A DNA stretch of 64,000 nucleotides from Mucilaginibacter achroorhodeus (GTDB lineage Bacteria > Bacteroidota > Bacteroidia > Sphingobacteriales > Sphingobacteriaceae). Below the pieces are notes generated by a model. That model searched no databases. It was not told the DNA's origin and saw only the letters and a list, made by a program, of their open reading frames with translations. Shown piece by piece: positions 8,180 through 16,685 of the stretch (the stretch's first letter is position 1; each line of letters starts with the position of its first letter). Position numbers and translations under genes: made by a program. The DNA lies in contig NZ_VOEI01000007.1 in assembly GCF_007846095.1 (NCBI RefSeq), positions 1 to 64,000 of the forward strand. The letters run 5' to 3'.

Positions 8180-8527
8180 TTACGAAAGGCTATTTAAAAC
8201 ATCATTTATTTTCTGCTTAAGCTCGGGCAGGTCTTGTATGATCACTTGCCATATTAAATGAAAATCAACCCCGAAATACTCATGTACAAGAATGTGGCGC
8301 ATACCAGTTATCTGTCGCCACTCTATATCTGAAAAAAGAGCCTTTGTTTCAGCTGAAATATAGTTTGCGGCCTCACCAATTATCTCTATCTGTTTTATAC
8401 AAGCGAAACGCATCATTGAATTTTGAAGGAATAATTGCAGATCGATATTTGCGGTATAACTATCTATTTCGGTGATAGCATCAATAATATGCAATAATCT
8501 TTGACGATCTCCAATTTTACCTCTCAT
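8180..8527 (-). CDS. hepT: HepT-type ribonuclease toxin (type VII toxin-antitoxin, DUF86)
   Basis: All-helical HEPN-family protein of 115 residues from ATG 8525-8527. The active-site motif R-x4-H-x-Y is intact: R77, H82 and Y84 in RHILVHEYF. In characterised HepT-MntA pairs the HEPN protein is an RNase, and the antitoxin blocks it by adding AMP units to this tyrosine. A longer open frame upstream to 8581 lies inside mntA and is not needed. Its start overlaps the end of mntA by 11 nt, the usual coupled arrangement. Toxicity here is inferred from motif and partner. Confidence 0.88.
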   Translation of the reverse strand: MRGKIGDRQRLLHIIDAITEIDSYTANIDLQLFLQNSMMRFACIKQIEIIGEAANYISAETKALFSDIEWRQITGMRHILVHEYFGVDFHLIWQVIIQDLPELKQKINDVLNSLS

Positions 8528-8810
8528 AGATGAGTTGCTTTTCTTTATCGATAAAAGGCATGATATGGGATGATACGCCATTAGATGATACGAGATCGAT
8601 ATTTTTCTTAAGAATAGACTTCAAATCTTCCTGCATTTGAAAGAAGCCCAATCCTATGTGATGCGAATAATCCAGATCGACTAATATATCTATGTCGCTA
8701 TTTTCATCCGCCTCATTACGGGAATACGACCCGAACAGATAAGCCTTTACAACAGGTTTATCAGCAAAATACTTTTTAACGGTATTTATATCGCCAGGCG
8801 TTAACTGCAT
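8517..8810 (-). CDS. mntA: MntA-type nucleotidyltransferase antitoxin
   Basis: A 97-residue minimal nucleotidyltransferase. The catalytic GS-x10-DxD motif is complete (G27, S28, D39, D41 in GSYSRNEADENSDIDILV). It is predicted to AMPylate the tyrosine of the HepT motif and so neutralise the toxin. The ATG at 8808-8810 is chosen over an upstream TTG (8823-8825), because a -7 promoter element lies between them. It is located 26 nt after the DUF4407 stop codon. Confidence 0.88.
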   Translation of the reverse strand: MQLTPGDINTVKKYFADKPVVKAYLFGSYSRNEADENSDIDILVDLDYSHHIGLGFFQMQEDLKSILKKNIDLVSSNGVSSHIMPFIDKEKQLIYER

Positions 8811-8813
8811 AAT

Positions 8814-8840
8814 CAAATATAACAATTATTAATCTATCAA
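8814..8840 (-). promoter_or_regulatory. Candidate own promoter of mntA-hepT
   Basis: TATATTTG (8814-8821) fits TAnnTTTG and ends 3 nt before the mntA ATG. A TTG at 8838-8840 gives a short 16-nt spacer. The -33 half overlaps the DUF4407 stop codon. It would allow the toxin-antitoxin pair to be transcribed independently of the gene upstream. Confidence 0.45.
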
Positions 8841-9955
8841 TCGTAGCTATGCCTGCTTAGGTCAAATTCCGATTGGTTGCTAATGATCTGCTTTCGCCGG
8901 CCAATATCTACGTCCAGGTTGTGGTCGTAAGTTTTATCAGTAACATTAATATCACGTTCCTTATCACGTTCAGCGGCGTGGATATTTGCTTCAGCGATCT
9001 TAGCTATAGCCGTATCATAAGGCCCTTTGGGCGACATCAACTTTACAAACACGGGCAAACACTCGAACAAGATGAAAAGGTAGCCGATGAAAGACATCGC
9101 CATATAAGTATCCAGATCGCGAGAGCCGTCAACATTATAAGACAATTGTCCCAACGCCCAGTTACGGTCTGCAAAGCCGGCCACGTTTGCCAGGCTATCC
9201 AACTGTTTATCGGTAAACAATCGCGTTGACGTAACACCCTCAAAATCCTTGCGCCTACTCAGGTAATCCTCGTTTTGGCCCAGGTTGTCAGTAACAGATT
9301 TCAAGCGGTCCTGCTTTTCTTTAAGTACCTCTTCCTTTCGCTTGGCATAAGTGCCATACCCCATTATGCCTGAGGTTTGATTGGTTTTGTCACCAAACAC
9401 CTCCTGGTTAAGTTCGTAACGTGAGCGGTTGATGTCGCGCTCCAGAGAATCTTTCTCCTTTTTAAGATCTTTCTCTTTACCAAGCTCCTGGGCATATTTT
9501 TGGTTGTAAGTACGTTGCAGGCTATCAATTTTTGTATGTTGTCCTTTCAAATAGGCTGTTTTCAGCTTTTCGCGGATTTCTTTGTCAAATATCTTTAGCT
9601 CTAAGGGGCGAGAGATCACCAAACCTATCATGATCGCTAAAAGTATACGCGGGGTAGCCTGTAAAATTTGTTGATTGGTACTACCCTCTTTATTGATGCT
9701 TGATACGATGTATCGGTCCATATTAAAGATGGCAGTGCCCCAAAGCACCCCGAACAATATGGCAAAGCCTACGGCGAAGGCACTTCCACTAAAAACAAAG
9801 TACATAGCGTACCCGCCGGATAGCGCAGCAAAAACTGCCGTGAAGAATATGGTAGCACCAATGCCAACATACTTATTATGTTCTATAGGGTATTTCCTCA
9901 GCGTGTCCACGTGTGCACCTGAACAGAACCAAAAAAACCTGGTTATTTTTTTCAT
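8837..9955 (-). CDS. DUF4407 membrane protein
   Basis: A 372-residue protein with three transmembrane segments near the N terminus (about 30-46, 58-76 and 101-118), a long charged, probably coiled-coil region (about 120-245), and a fourth membrane segment at about 283-306, followed by a charged tail rich in histidine and arginine. The conserved FNMDRYIVSS stretch after the second segment is characteristic of the family. DUF4407 proteins have no established function. The gene is immediately upstream of mntA-hepT (26 nt), which could be chance or shared transcription. Confidence 0.8.
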   Translation of the reverse strand: MKKITRFFWFCSGAHVDTLRKYPIEHNKYVGIGATIFFTAVFAALSGGYAMYFVFSGSAFAVGFAILFGVLWGTAIFNMDRYIVSSINKEGSTNQQILQATPRILLAIMIGLVISRPLELKIFDKEIREKLKTAYLKGQHTKIDSLQRTYNQKYAQELGKEKDLKKEKDSLERDINRSRYELNQEVFGDKTNQTSGIMGYGTYAKRKEEVLKEKQDRLKSVTDNLGQNEDYLSRRKDFEGVTSTRLFTDKQLDSLANVAGFADRNWALGQLSYNVDGSRDLDTYMAMSFIGYLFILFECLPVFVKLMSPKGPYDTAIAKIAEANIHAAERDKERDINVTDKTYDHNLDVDIGRRKQIISNQSEFDLSRHSYD

Positions 9956-10048
9956 TAAACTATAAGGGTAAAATAATGCGTTTACATTAAAACGCGCTTA
10001 GGTAGTGATTGTTACAAAACGCTTATAATTATTTGGTACAGAAAATCC

Positions 10049-10056
10049 TACCTTTG
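10049..10056 (+). promoter_or_regulatory. -7 promoter element upstream of the rhodanese gene
   Basis: TACCTTTG, 20 nt before the ATG at 10077, fits the TAnnTTTG consensus. No TTG at ideal -33 spacing was found (a TTTG at 10032-10035 is only 13 nt away), so this is a partial match. Confidence 0.5.
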
Positions 10057-10076
10057 AAGCCATAATTCTATTTAAA

Positions 10077-10391
10077 ATGAAAGAGATAACCGCACAAGAA
10101 CTAAAGGAGAAATTAGATAAGGGTGAAGATTTTCAACTGATTGACGTACGCGAAGATTTTGAGTACGAAACCTCAAATATTGGTGGCCAACTGATACCCC
10201 TTGGCGGCATTTTAATTGAGACCGACAAAATATCGCATGATAAACCGGTTGTGGTAATGTGCCGTAGCGGTAAACGCAGCGCTGCAGCTATCATGCAATT
10301 AGAGCAACAGGGTTACACCAACCTTTACAACCTGCAAGGCGGCATTTTAGCCTGGAAAGCAGAGATAGACCCAGAACTTAACGTGTACTAA
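10077..10391 (+). CDS. Single-domain rhodanese
   Basis: A 104-residue rhodanese-like sulfurtransferase. The N-terminal LIDVRE motif and the active-site loop CRSGKRS (C62) are intact, so it can probably carry a persulfide on C62. No signal peptide, so it should act in the cytoplasm. Substrate and acceptor are unknown; proteins of this size are often sulfur carriers to biosynthetic enzymes. One base separates its stop from the next small membrane protein gene, indicating an operon. Confidence 0.88.
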   Translation: MKEITAQELKEKLDKGEDFQLIDVREDFEYETSNIGGQLIPLGGILIETDKISHDKPVVVMCRSGKRSAAAIMQLEQQGYTNLYNLQGGILAWKAEIDPELNVY

Positions 10392-10392
10392 T

Positions 10393-10587
10393 ATGCGCTC
10401 CAAGTTATTCTTAAACATCTTTTACAACATTGTGATATTTGTTTGCGCGGCGGGTGCCTACACTTCGCTTCAAAACAGCAGGTGGATCTGGTTGACAAGC
10501 TTCCTGATGTTAGGCGCGTTGTTCATCATAGCCAAAATAAAGTTGATAAAAGAAGTAAGAGCATTACAAAACAATCAGAAGAAATAA
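10393..10587 (+). CDS. Small two-helix membrane protein
   Basis: A 64-residue protein with two hydrophobic segments (about 7-25 and 31-50) and a lysine-rich C terminus that should face the cytoplasm. I recognise the style of a short Sphingobacteriaceae family, perhaps the one called DUF6358, but cannot confirm it. It directly follows the rhodanese gene and is followed by a strong bidirectional terminator, so the two form a complete transcription unit. Confidence 0.7.
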   Translation: MRSKLFLNIFYNIVIFVCAAGAYTSLQNSRWIWLTSFLMLGALFIIAKIKLIKEVRALQNNQKK

Positions 10588-10624
10588 AAAAGGAAGGGCC
10601 TCAAATTGAGGCCCTTCCTTTTTT
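10586..10624. terminator. Bidirectional intrinsic terminator
   Basis: A-run and stem AAGGAAGGGCCTC (arm 10586-10602) paired with its complement (10608-10624) over a 5-nt loop, with A-run on one side and T-run on the other. It ends the rhodanese operon on the plus strand and the GH5 gene on the minus strand. The last codons of the GH5 gene (to 10623) fall inside it. Confidence 0.92.
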
Positions 10625-11846
10625 ATTTGGCCGGCACTTTTAAGCCCAGCGCTTGTATGTAACCTTTCTGGGGGATGCAGTTAGTAAACTTGCTGCTTTC
10701 TAAGAATGCCCAAAGCACTTTCCTGATCTTTTCCCTGTCTGCAGGTGCAGCTTTGCGGATCTCCTCAAAACTGCCGCGTGGCTTCTCAGTATATTCTATT
10801 ATCTCGTCGTAACCCTCGGGTGCCTTAAAGCTCATAAAGCCTTTCTCATTATCGGCCTTTTTGTATGGCCAGTAATGCCAGCCAATGTTGTTCTTTTCGC
10901 AAAGTAACCTGAAATCATGAACCCATTGATCAGTGTTTTCGCCGGTTTCGCCAACGTAAATAGGCACATTATACTTATCCCTATAGTCGATATATTCTTG
11001 AATAACGTCCTGTTTCACATCCGTCCAGTATTTGTGGAAGGTGTAAACGCTTTTGCTATCGAATGGACGCCCGAACACTTTAAAATTGCTGTCCCATTGT
11101 GCACCACCAATAAAAACAATGTGGTTCTTATCTACAGAACGTACTGCTGCTGTTATCTGCTTATAAGTTGGCTCCAGATGCGGGTTTATCTTCGCCACAT
11201 CAAAGTAGTGTGCGATAGGCTCATTTAGCAAGTCGTAACCCATAATGGTGGTTTCGTTCTTGTAATGATTCGCTATTTTTCGCCATATATCCGCAGTCAA
11301 CTTTCTGCTTGCGGGGCTGGTAAACAAGAAGGGATAACCGTTTCCATCGTCGATATTGTCGCCTGTTTGGCCGCCAGGTGCACAGTGCATATCCAGTATC
11401 ACATAAAGGTTAGCGTTTTTGCACCAGCCTACAACGCGGTCTAACAGCTCAAAACCCCGGTTTGGGTTGTTCTGGCCCATATAATCTTCGTAGGTAAACA
11501 GCTTATAGTTGAAGGGGATGCGTATTGAGTTGATGCCGGAAGCTTTCAGAAACTGGATATCGGCTTCGGTGATGTAATTATCCTGGAAGGCCTTCCAAAA
11601 AAGTTTCATTTCTTCGGGACCAACCAATTCCGTCAAAGCTTCATTGATCAGTCTTTGAGAATTTACCTTTTTAAACTTAAACATGTAACCCTCCGGCACC
11701 AGCCAGTTACCCAGGTTGGTTCCGCGGATCAAAAATGGCTTGCCATCAGGCCCAATGATATTTTTTCCTTTTGTACTGATAAATTTTTGCGCACCGGCGC
11801 TAATGCAAACCGCGACAAATAACAGCGTGATCAGTAACTTTTTCAT
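10623..11846 (-). CDS. Secreted glycoside hydrolase family 5 enzyme
   Basis: A 407-residue exported glycosidase (signal peptide 1-19). GH5 hallmarks are all present: RGTNLGNWL near residue 41, SIRIPFNY near 107, the acid/base glutamate in LLNEP (E209), HKYW near 271, and the nucleophile glutamate in VGETGE (E300). GH5 enzymes cleave beta-1,4 or beta-1,3 glucans, mannans and related glycans; the subfamily cannot be set by eye. It is a single gene with no SusC/SusD pair nearby, so it is not part of a classical polysaccharide utilisation locus. Confidence 0.9.
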   Translation of the reverse strand: MKKLLITLLFVAVCISAGAQKFISTKGKNIIGPDGKPFLIRGTNLGNWLVPEGYMFKFKKVNSQRLINEALTELVGPEEMKLFWKAFQDNYITEADIQFLKASGINSIRIPFNYKLFTYEDYMGQNNPNRGFELLDRVVGWCKNANLYVILDMHCAPGGQTGDNIDDGNGYPFLFTSPASRKLTADIWRKIANHYKNETTIMGYDLLNEPIAHYFDVAKINPHLEPTYKQITAAVRSVDKNHIVFIGGAQWDSNFKVFGRPFDSKSVYTFHKYWTDVKQDVIQEYIDYRDKYNVPIYVGETGENTDQWVHDFRLLCEKNNIGWHYWPYKKADNEKGFMSFKAPEGYDEIIEYTEKPRGSFEEIRKAAPADREKIRKVLWAFLESSKFTNCIPQKGYIQALGLKVPAK

Positions 11847-11907
11847 AAGTGGTAAGGATAAGTCGAAGGTAAGCGGCTATTAATTGGTAAACCCAATAAT
11901 ACAAAAT

Positions 11908-13740
11908 TTAACCTGATATTTTCGTTGCAACGGATATCTCTGCAAGCCATTTCTCCGCATCTTCGGTGCGCTCAAATGTTCGTATATTGATGTCAATATC
12001 TTGCAAGTTTGCCATAGTAGAATCCGTTGAGAGGCGACTGAAAGTACTTATGGAGTACACCCAGGCAACATGCGTTACGCCACTATCCCGCAGCATCGGG
12101 AAAAAGGTAGTTGACACCCACTCTACCGCATCGTTCCAGGTGCCGGCAACGCCAGAGCTATCATTAAGTATCAATTTTGACTTATTCTCAGTTAATTTTG
12201 AAAGTATCCGCAAGCAACCTGTCTTAGCAGTATGCGTGGTGTGGAAACCCTGCCAGTTAGCTACCACTATTTGCCCATCGTGCAGATCACTTATCTCTAA
12301 GCCCGGCGCTTCGTAATATGTAAAATCTGTAGTGCCTGCTTGTTTAAAAACAGCGATGTTTGACATTGGTAAGCGCATGTTGAAAGTAGACCCAACACCC
12401 GGCTGGCTTTCAACCCACACATCGCCGTTATGCTTATGGGCAACGTTTAAAACTTTAGATAGCCCGCTTCCCAATTCGCCGGCCACCTTTTTATCGTTAA
12501 AGCTGATGAAGATGCGGTTGAGAAACTGCTTATCCATGCCAATGCCAAAATCTCTTACAGATAAAATGGCATTATGCTGTACAACATCCAGGTAAACTTC
12601 AACTACGTTTACATCAGGAGAAAATTTTACAGCATTGTCAATAAGCCTGTGCAGTGCTGTATTTATACTGTTTTTGTTGCCGTAAAGCAGTACCTCGGTG
12701 TTATTTTTAAGTAGTACCTGGTGGCTTGGATGAAATGTAGATGCCTCAATAACTATTTCCTCTAAAAGCTTATCCAACGAGAAATTTTGTATCTCATCGC
12801 GGATACTTGTAGATATCTCATCGTTAACCTTATTATTAATGCGCTTGATAACGGCATCCAGTTCCTGGCTGCATTCTAATATTTGGGCAGCAACTGTTTT
12901 ATACTCTTTACCTTTCACCAGGTTTTGATTGATAAGGCTGCTTAGACCAAGCAAGCTGGCAACCGGCTTGCGTATGTAGTGCGAATTAAGGTAAGATATC
13001 TCCTTTAGCTGTTCTATCTTATCGAGCAACTGCTCCTCATATATTTTGGTCTCGGTAATATCTCTAAAATGGATTACCAGTTCATCCTCCATTAAATAAA
13101 TGATGATAGCAAACCATTTTTGGAGTGGCCAAAAATACGATTCAAACTCCGTATTCTCTCTGTTTGCAACAGCCTCCTGGTATTTAATATAAAAGTTGGT
13201 GTCAATTGCCTCAGGAAATACCTCCCACAAATTTTTTCCAAGCAGATACTTACGGTCGTACCCTATCATTTGCTCCGCAGCATTGTTCCAATAAGTAATT
13301 ACAGACTGTTTATCTACCTGAAAAAAACCAATGCTGGTGGTCTCAAGCATGCGGTTAAGTTTGCTTTGAGTAATTTCCAGTCGGCCTGCTATCTCCTTTT
13401 TATCCTGTATGTTTTGAGTGACCACCAACCGCGCCTCTCTGCCTTCAAAATCTATTGGGTATGACATCACCTCCACGTGAAAAACATGGCCCGCCTTATT
13501 TTTGTGCCTAAATTCCCGCAGGTAAGTTTTGCAAGTCCGAATTTCAGCAACCAGAAGCTTAACCTTTTCAACATCCTCTGCCGGGCGAAGGTCTGATATG
13601 GTTTTCGACAGAAACTCCTGCTTGCTGTAACCGTAAGCTGCTACCGCCGCATAATTCACCTCCAGTATCTCCAGGGTTATGATATCAAAAACCCACATAG
13701 GGTTATGCGACTGATAAAAGAGAATGTCAAAATTTTGCAT
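11908..13740 (-). CDS. PAS-PAS histidine kinase with C-terminal STAS-like domain
   Basis: A 610-residue soluble protein with no membrane segment. Two PAS domains (about 5-115 and 125-235) precede a short dimerisation helix with the phospho-acceptor in SHYIRKPVASLLG (H254). The ATPase domain (about 345-458) has the N box DNAVKF (N369) and the G1 box DFGIGM, but the G2 box is reduced to GSGLSKV. Residues 488-605 form an extra domain with the pattern of a STAS/SpoIIAA-like fold: a hydrophobic strand with ANWQGF, a central LILNDSSGVAGTW, then a W-rich helix, a WVYS strand and a C-terminal helix ending in AEKWL. I recall similar standalone proteins of about 130 residues in Bacteroidota. There is no response regulator next to it, so the partner is unknown. 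Confidence 0.82.
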   Translation of the reverse strand: MQNFDILFYQSHNPMWVFDIITLEILEVNYAAVAAYGYSKQEFLSKTISDLRPAEDVEKVKLLVAEIRTCKTYLREFRHKNKAGHVFHVEVMSYPIDFEGREARLVVTQNIQDKKEIAGRLEITQSKLNRMLETTSIGFFQVDKQSVITYWNNAAEQMIGYDRKYLLGKNLWEVFPEAIDTNFYIKYQEAVANRENTEFESYFWPLQKWFAIIIYLMEDELVIHFRDITETKIYEEQLLDKIEQLKEISYLNSHYIRKPVASLLGLSSLINQNLVKGKEYKTVAAQILECSQELDAVIKRINNKVNDEISTSIRDEIQNFSLDKLLEEIVIEASTFHPSHQVLLKNNTEVLLYGNKNSINTALHRLIDNAVKFSPDVNVVEVYLDVVQHNAILSVRDFGIGMDKQFLNRIFISFNDKKVAGELGSGLSKVLNVAHKHNGDVWVESQPGVGSTFNMRLPMSNIAVFKQAGTTDFTYYEAPGLEISDLHDGQIVVANWQGFHTTHTAKTGCLRILSKLTENKSKLILNDSSGVAGTWNDAVEWVSTTFFPMLRDSGVTHVAWVYSISTFSRLSTDSTMANLQDIDINIRTFERTEDAEKWLAEISVATKISG

Positions 13741-13884
13741 CTGATGTGATCGGGGAAATAATTATGGCTTACTTCGATTTACAGGGAACGGGGATCGGGA
13801 TAAAATTTTTAGGTACCGGAAACGCTAAAATATAAATATAAGATTAACCATCTACAATTATCTGCCAATAATTTACTGGTCTGC

Positions 13885-14820
13885 ATGGCTAAAAGGCGCT
13901 ACGCTTACTCGTTACTTTTAGGTGGGATTTATTTAGCTTTACCCGCCATGAAAAGATTTAAGCAGATTGTAGCAGACCTCAAGGCTAATATAGACGATCC
14001 GGAACTCGAAGATCTGACTCCGTTGCTTTGGCAATTTATATGCTACCCGCCCAAGATACCGCTAAGATTACATCAGCAGCAACTTCTTGATAAGGCTCAA
14101 AAATTTGTTGTAACTGTTGATGACCCTTACTTTACCAACATAACGCTAAATATTAAAGGGTTTAAATGGGGCAGCGGTAAAAACAAAATACTACTAAGCC
14201 ATGGCTGGGGATCAAAAGCAGCCGACTTTACTGAACTCATAAATGCATTGCTTGAATTGCCAAACACGGAAATAATAGCTTTTGACGCGCCGGCAAATGG
14301 TAGCTCTGACGGCGACTTATCTAATTTGCTGCTTTTTGTTGGAGCGGTTAAGTCTGTTATCTTAGAGACTGGCACCCCGGATGTGGTAATCGGTCATTCG
14401 TTTGGTGCTATGGCTAATGTTGTTGGGTTGCACGAACTTGCCATACAACCAAAATTATTGGTAAGCATTGCGCCATTTATTTTGTTACAGGAGAACTTTA
14501 TCAAAAACATGACTGCGGTTGGCGTACCTACAGCTGACCAACAAGCTTTTCTTGATGATTTTAAAAAACAGTACGGCATTTATCCTTCGTACTATAACAT
14601 GCCCGATCTTTACCGGTTCGATGCATCGCTAAACCATTGGCTGGCTTATGACGATGCTGACATGATGTTGCCGAACACCTATCTGCAAAATTTTCTAAGT
14701 GCCCATCCGTCTATCCGCACCAAAAATTTTAGCGGAGCAGGCCATGAGCGGATAATAAAGCTGCCAGCTGTGATCGAAGACGTTATAGTGGAGATCAAAG
14801 CCGCCCTCGATATCTCTTAA
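13885..14820 (+). CDS. Alpha/beta hydrolase
   Basis: A 311-residue protein with the hydrolase fold. An oxyanion-hole motif LSHGWGS is near residue 108, the nucleophile elbow GHSFGAM near 170, an acid residue plausibly in the YDDAD stretch and the catalytic histidine in GAGHERI near 294. A weakly hydrophobic N terminus may be a membrane anchor; an in-frame ATG at 13948 would remove it. No lid or subfamily signature points to a substrate. Ten nucleotides separate it from the pentapeptide-repeat gene downstream, so the two are probably co-transcribed. Confidence 0.85.
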   Translation: MAKRRYAYSLLLGGIYLALPAMKRFKQIVADLKANIDDPELEDLTPLLWQFICYPPKIPLRLHQQQLLDKAQKFVVTVDDPYFTNITLNIKGFKWGSGKNKILLSHGWGSKAADFTELINALLELPNTEIIAFDAPANGSSDGDLSNLLLFVGAVKSVILETGTPDVVIGHSFGAMANVVGLHELAIQPKLLVSIAPFILLQENFIKNMTAVGVPTADQQAFLDDFKKQYGIYPSYYNMPDLYRFDASLNHWLAYDDADMMLPNTYLQNFLSAHPSIRTKNFSGAGHERIIKLPAVIEDVIVEIKAALDIS

Positions 14821-14829
14821 AATCTGAAT

Positions 14830-15405
14830 ATGATTAATAAACTGGTTTACGAAGACGAGATATTTGAAAAGCTTAACCTTGCAGGTAATAGTTATAACCG
14901 CATTGAGTTTCAAAGTTGCACGTTTAAAAATTGCGACCTGAGTGAGGCAAATTTGATGCGTTGTCGTTTTCTGGATTGCCGGTTTGAAGATTGCAATCTA
15001 TCAATGGTCAAGCTGGAAGGTGCAACTCTAAATGATGTATCATTTAAAGGGTGTAAGCTAATGGGGGTTAATTTCAGCAAATGCGATGACTTTTTATTTA
15101 GCGTTGGCTTTGAGAATTGCACGCTGGATTATGCCTCATTTGCCGGAAAGAAGATGATTAAAACCTCGTTCAAAAAGTCATCTGTTAAAGAAGTAAGTTT
15201 CACCGACGCTATATTAACAGGTTCTGTTTTCAGCGGTTGCGATCTGGAGAATGCCGTTTTCAGCAAAACTGATCTGTCGTCTGTAAACTTTTCAACTGCT
15301 TACAATTTTATTATCGACCCGGAGCTGAACACCCTGAAAAAAGCGGTTTTTGCCATTACAGGATTAGAGAACCTGCTAACAAGGCACGGGATAAGGGTAA
15401 TTTAA
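14830..15405 (+). CDS. Pentapeptide repeat protein, Qnr/MfpA-like fold
   Basis: A 191-residue protein built largely of A(D/N)LxX-type pentapeptides from about residue 20 to 158, many with cysteine in the repeat (FKNCDL, FLDCRF, FEDCNL, FKGCKL). This predicts a right-handed quadrilateral beta-helix. A C-terminal tail of about 30 residues follows (FIIDPELNTL onwards). Length and layout resemble Qnr-type DNA gyrase-protecting proteins, but many pentapeptide proteins have other or unknown roles, so quinolone protection is only a possibility. It follows the alpha/beta hydrolase gene by 10 nt. Confidence 0.85.
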   Translation: MINKLVYEDEIFEKLNLAGNSYNRIEFQSCTFKNCDLSEANLMRCRFLDCRFEDCNLSMVKLEGATLNDVSFKGCKLMGVNFSKCDDFLFSVGFENCTLDYASFAGKKMIKTSFKKSSVKEVSFTDAILTGSVFSGCDLENAVFSKTDLSSVNFSTAYNFIIDPELNTLKKAVFAITGLENLLTRHGIRVI

Positions 15406-15412
15406 GCGCTGC

Positions 15413-15877
15413 TTATTTATCTACCATCAAACCCTGCACCTCAAAAGTTAACCTTTCTTTAGGATTTACCTTTACCTCGTGTTGCTTTTTACCTACTGCG
15501 GTATCGCCGGCAAGATGCTGCGAGTCGTCTGCTATTAGCTGGCGTTGGGCTACACCTTCAATAATAACTGTGCGGCCAGCAATTGCTTTAGGCAGCGTAA
15601 CGTCATAATTTGCAAAGTGCGCCTCAATGATGCGGCCGTTGCCCGCGTCCATGTTAAACCAGCCGCCCTTCTCTTTGGTCACTTTAATTATCTTGCCTTC
15701 AATGGCTGTTGTTTGTCTTATTTTACCACCCATCAGGGTCTCCAACTTGTTGGCCGGCACAGGCGCTATATCTTTTGGTTTTGTACCAAACACCATCCCA
15801 TGTGGCAGCGCATTACGCTTTTGCGCAAATACCTGTACGCTGCAAATCATCAATAACAACAAGGCAAGCTTTTTCAT
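15413..15877 (-). CDS. Secreted DUF4920 protein
   Basis: A 154-residue exported protein (signal peptide 1-18). The mature part has the DUF4920 pattern: a GKIIKVTKEKGGWFNMDAG strand pair, an AHFANYDVTLPK block, a TVIIEGVAQ strand, and a C-terminal ERLTFEVQGLMV strand. The fold is OB-like. In many relatives the GGW position reads GCW; the cysteine is absent here. Function is unknown. The gene converges with the pentapeptide gene and is not obviously linked to rnhB, which is transcribed away from it. Confidence 0.75.
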   Translation of the reverse strand: MKKLALLLLMICSVQVFAQKRNALPHGMVFGTKPKDIAPVPANKLETLMGGKIRQTTAIEGKIIKVTKEKGGWFNMDAGNGRIIEAHFANYDVTLPKAIAGRTVIIEGVAQRQLIADDSQHLAGDTAVGKKQHEVKVNPKERLTFEVQGLMVDK

Positions 15878-15975
15878 CGTTTAATTAACACCGGCGCAGC
15901 CTATTGGTTTAAACTCTTTTATTTTTTAACCCATACTTGCAGGCCAGCTAATGGTTTTTGATATTTGTATAATAC

Positions 15976-16623
15976 ATGAAAAAGGTACAGCAGACGAAGG
16001 TGAAGATTGTGCAGGAGCGCAGAACGTTATTAGCCAGATACCAGTACGAATTGTTAGAGGCCGGCTGTGACGAAGCCGGCAGGGGTTGCCTTGCAGGGCC
16101 GGTGTTTGCGGCGGCTGTTATCCTGCCTCACAACTTTGACCACCACCTGCTTAACGACTCCAAACAACTTACAGAGGAAGTACGCTATCAGCTTCGTTTA
16201 GAGATTGAAGAAAAAGCTATTGCCCATGCCGTTGCCTGGTGCGATAACCACGAGATAGACCAGATCAATATCCTTAATGCATCATTCCTGGCTATGCACC
16301 GCGCCGTTGACAAACTACATCTCAAACCTGAGTTTCTGATCATCGATGGCAACCGGTTCAACAAATATGCCGACCTTCCCCACCAATGTATTGTAGAAGG
16401 CGATGCTAAATATTTCAGCATAGCCGCAGCTTCTATTTTAGCCAAAACCTACCGAGATGATTACATGAAGCAGATTGCGGCAGAACATCCCGAGTATAAT
16501 TGGCACTCCAACAAAGGCTACCCAACCATCAGTCACCGCAAAATGGTTTTAGAAATGGGGCACACGCCATATCATCGGAAAAGTTTTAAGGTAACCAATC
16601 CGCAATTGCTCATTTTTGAATAG
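15976..16623 (+). CDS. rnhB: Ribonuclease HII
   Basis: Removes RNA from RNA-DNA hybrids, including single misincorporated ribonucleotides. The 215-residue protein has the catalytic DEAGRG motif (D32, E33), a further acidic residue in LIIDGNRF near residue 124, and the YRD motif near 160. The GY and HR motifs lie near 190 (SNKGYPT, HRKM). Complete length for the family. It is followed after 62 nt by a glycosyltransferase gene on the same strand. Confidence 0.95.
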   Translation: MKKVQQTKVKIVQERRTLLARYQYELLEAGCDEAGRGCLAGPVFAAAVILPHNFDHHLLNDSKQLTEEVRYQLRLEIEEKAIAHAVAWCDNHEIDQINILNASFLAMHRAVDKLHLKPEFLIIDGNRFNKYADLPHQCIVEGDAKYFSIAAASILAKTYRDDYMKQIAAEHPEYNWHSNKGYPTISHRKMVLEMGHTPYHRKSFKVTNPQLLIFE

Positions 16624-16685
16624 TAATATTGGCATTAGGCTTAAGGTTTAATAACTTTACAGCATACCAGCTGACCTTTTATATT

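Noticed and set aside
10032..10056. Complete promoter for the rhodanese gene
   Set aside because: The TTTG at 10032-10035 is only 13 nt from the -7 element, too short for the usual 19-21; only the -7 element is kept.
16629..16685. Longer glycosyltransferase start at TTG 16629
   Set aside because: The added residues lack family similarity; the usual N terminus begins at TTG 16686.
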